From JAWKZG01 sp041396125 (GTDB lineage: Bacteria > Pseudomonadota > Gammaproteobacteria > Competibacterales > Competibacteraceae), in the NCBI GenBank assembly GCA_041396125.1, contig JAWKZG010000004.1, forward strand, positions 1 through 64,000: DNA of 64,000 bases, given 5' to 3'. Below the pieces are notes generated by a model. The model was not told the DNA's origin, did no database searches, and saw only the letters and a list, made by a program, of their open reading frames with translations. Position numbers and translations under genes: made by a program. Numbering within the stretch: the stretch's first letter is position 1; each line of letters starts with the position of its first letter. Positions 62,810-64,000 of the stretch are shown here, in pieces.

Positions 62810-64000
62810 ATGAAGCTACGTCTTGTACATCAAGCCGCTGTATTACTGCTTTGCATAACGCCCGTTGCCGCGCAACAAGTTACTGAAAACGAAAACACTG
62901 ATCCGGCTACCGCTCCGGTTACTGAGCTGCAAACCGAGCTTGATCAGATCTCGGTAACCGCGACCCGCAGTGAGCGGGCAGTCAAAGACATTGCCGGCAC
63001 GGTCTCCGTGCTTGAGGAATTCGAGATAGAGCGGCAGTTGGCAAACGATATCAGCGACCTGGTGCGTTATGAACCCGGTGTTACCGTAGACAACAGTGGC
63101 CGTTTTGGCCTGACCGGGTTCCGGATTCGGGGTATCGGTGGCGACCGGGTCTTAACCACCATTGATGGCATTCGTATTGCCGATGAGTTTTCCTTTGGCC
63201 CGTTTCAGGACTCAAATCGCGATTTTATCGACCTTGATGCCCTGAAAGCGGTTGAAATCATACGTGGCCCGGCATCAGCCCTGTACGGCAGCGATGCCAT
63301 CGGCGGGGTGGTTTCCTTCCTGACCAAAGACCCGGAGGACTATCTAGGCATTTTCAATAAAGAGGTCTATATAAGCGCCAAAGCCGGCTATAACGGTGCC
63401 AGTGATAGTACCTTAGGCACCCTGACGCTGGCCGGTAAACAGCAGGATCTGTCCGGTCTGTTCCTCTACACCCACCGCGATGGTCATGAAACGGAATCCT
63501 ATGGCGGCCTGGGTGGCACCGGACCAACCCGCGAGCAGGCTGATCCACAGGACTACACCACGATAACGCGCTGGCCAAACTGATTTATGAACCCAATGAA
63601 ACCCATCGTCTCGCCTTCACACTGGATCATCTGCAGGGCGATACCGATACCGAGCTGCTGTCCAGTATAGGCACCAGCAGTCGCGGCGTTATCACCGAAA
63701 ACGAGTCCGCGCACGACGAGCGCGAGCGCACCCGTTACAGCCTCGATTATCGCCTGCGCACGACCACACCGGTTTTCGATCAGCTGCAATTTAATGTGTA
63801 CCGGCAGGACAGTCAGACCGATCAGCATACGAGTCAATTACAGCGCTTGACCGATGGCACCCTCACCCGGCGCAGTCGGGATTCCTCTTTCGAACAGAAC
63901 CTGCAGGGTACTTCGGTCCAGCTGGATAAAGACATCCTGGCCGGAACGGTATCCCATCATCTGGTTTACGGTGGCGAAGCCTATACCATCGATGGCGATA
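62810..64000 (+). CDS. TonB-dependent haem/haemoglobin-type outer-membrane receptor (partial, frameshifted)
   Basis: The gene runs off the right edge. A signal peptide (AAVLLLCITPVAAQ) is followed by a TonB box-like LDQISVTATRSERAVKDIAGTVSVL and the plug domain (YEPGVTVDNSGRFGLTGFRIRGIGGDRVLTTIDGIRI, RGPASALYGSDAIGGVVSF). The pattern fits haem or haemoglobin receptors of the TonB-hemlactrns type. Near 63570 one base is lost: the frame shifts to DNALAKLIYEPNETHRLAFTLDHL and stays open to the edge. The substrate assignment is moderate, since siderophore receptors share the plug motifs. It is divergent from the exbB-exbD-exbD-tonB operon, its power source. Confidence 0.9.

Overview
The window looks like a chromosomal segment of a moderately GC-rich gammaproteobacterium. 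The support is a recognisable rne / lpxK / kdsB / trm112 / exbBD core, an RluC and SppA pair, a 7-deazaguanine gene (queC), pdxH, and a bacterioferritin plus TonB iron/haem section. No rRNA, tRNA, IS element, CRISPR array or replication origin was recognised.

Layout. (a) 1-627: start of a CoA-acylating aldehyde dehydrogenase, sulfoacetaldehyde dehydrogenase-like, running off the left edge. (b) 0.8-6.1 kb: queC, then a surface-sugar locus with a GtrII-like GT-C membrane transferase, a sugar aminotransferase, a GtrB/ArnC-like GT2 and a bifunctional acetyltransferase/ketoisomerase. Together these suggest synthesis and transfer of a 3-acylamido-3,6-dideoxyhexose. (c) 6.1-10.8 kb: small housekeeping and membrane genes (YaiI, DUF2269, SDR-DoxX, Bcr/CflA pump, PPOX flavoprotein). 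(d) 10.8-22.8 kb: a signalling block, all on the minus strand. It holds a diguanylate cyclase, a REC-PAS-GAF-GGDEF-EAL protein, an operon of response regulator / membrane-anchored ABC-type binding protein / HAMP-PAS histidine kinase / CheY-like regulator, and a NarL regulator with its kinase. (e) 22.9-26.4 kb: LysR regulator, a small protein, and glutathione-dependent formaldehyde oxidation (frmA, fghA). (f) 26.4-28.4 kb: sppA and rluC. (g) 28.8-45.5 kb: a transport and catabolism block lying between rluC and rne, genes that are neighbours in many relatives. It comprises TctCBA, a seven-gene operon (TRAP transporter, dimethylglycine-dehydrogenase-like flavoprotein, SoxCD-like sulfite dehydrogenase, choline-kinase-like phosphotransferase), and a four-gene operon (ProX, ProV, duplicated ProW, choline-kinase-like). 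(h) 45.6-54.0 kb: pdxH, then rne with a long leader, LMW-PTP, kdsB, trm112, lpxK, exbD and exbB. (i) 54.2-57.8 kb: a xanthine-dehydrogenase-family enzyme with separate FAD subunit and fused Fe-S/Moco subunit. (j) 57.9-64.0 kb: Cys-rich protein, bfd, bfr, tonB-exbD-exbD-exbB, a small protein and a truncated TonB-dependent receptor.

The most interesting biology is in (g). A demethylating flavoenzyme, a sulfite dehydrogenase, two choline-kinase homologues, betaine/choline-type and TRAP uptake, a formaldehyde oxidation pair 10-15 kb away, and a sulfoacetaldehyde dehydrogenase at the edge fit the breakdown of an N-methylated sulfonate such as a methyltaurine. That substrate is inferred, not shown.

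Caution: at least twelve genes are interrupted by one or more apparent single-base indels, several in homopolymers and one in lpxK, which is normally essential. These look like sequencing or assembly errors rather than pseudogenes, so broken genes are annotated over their reconstructed full spans.
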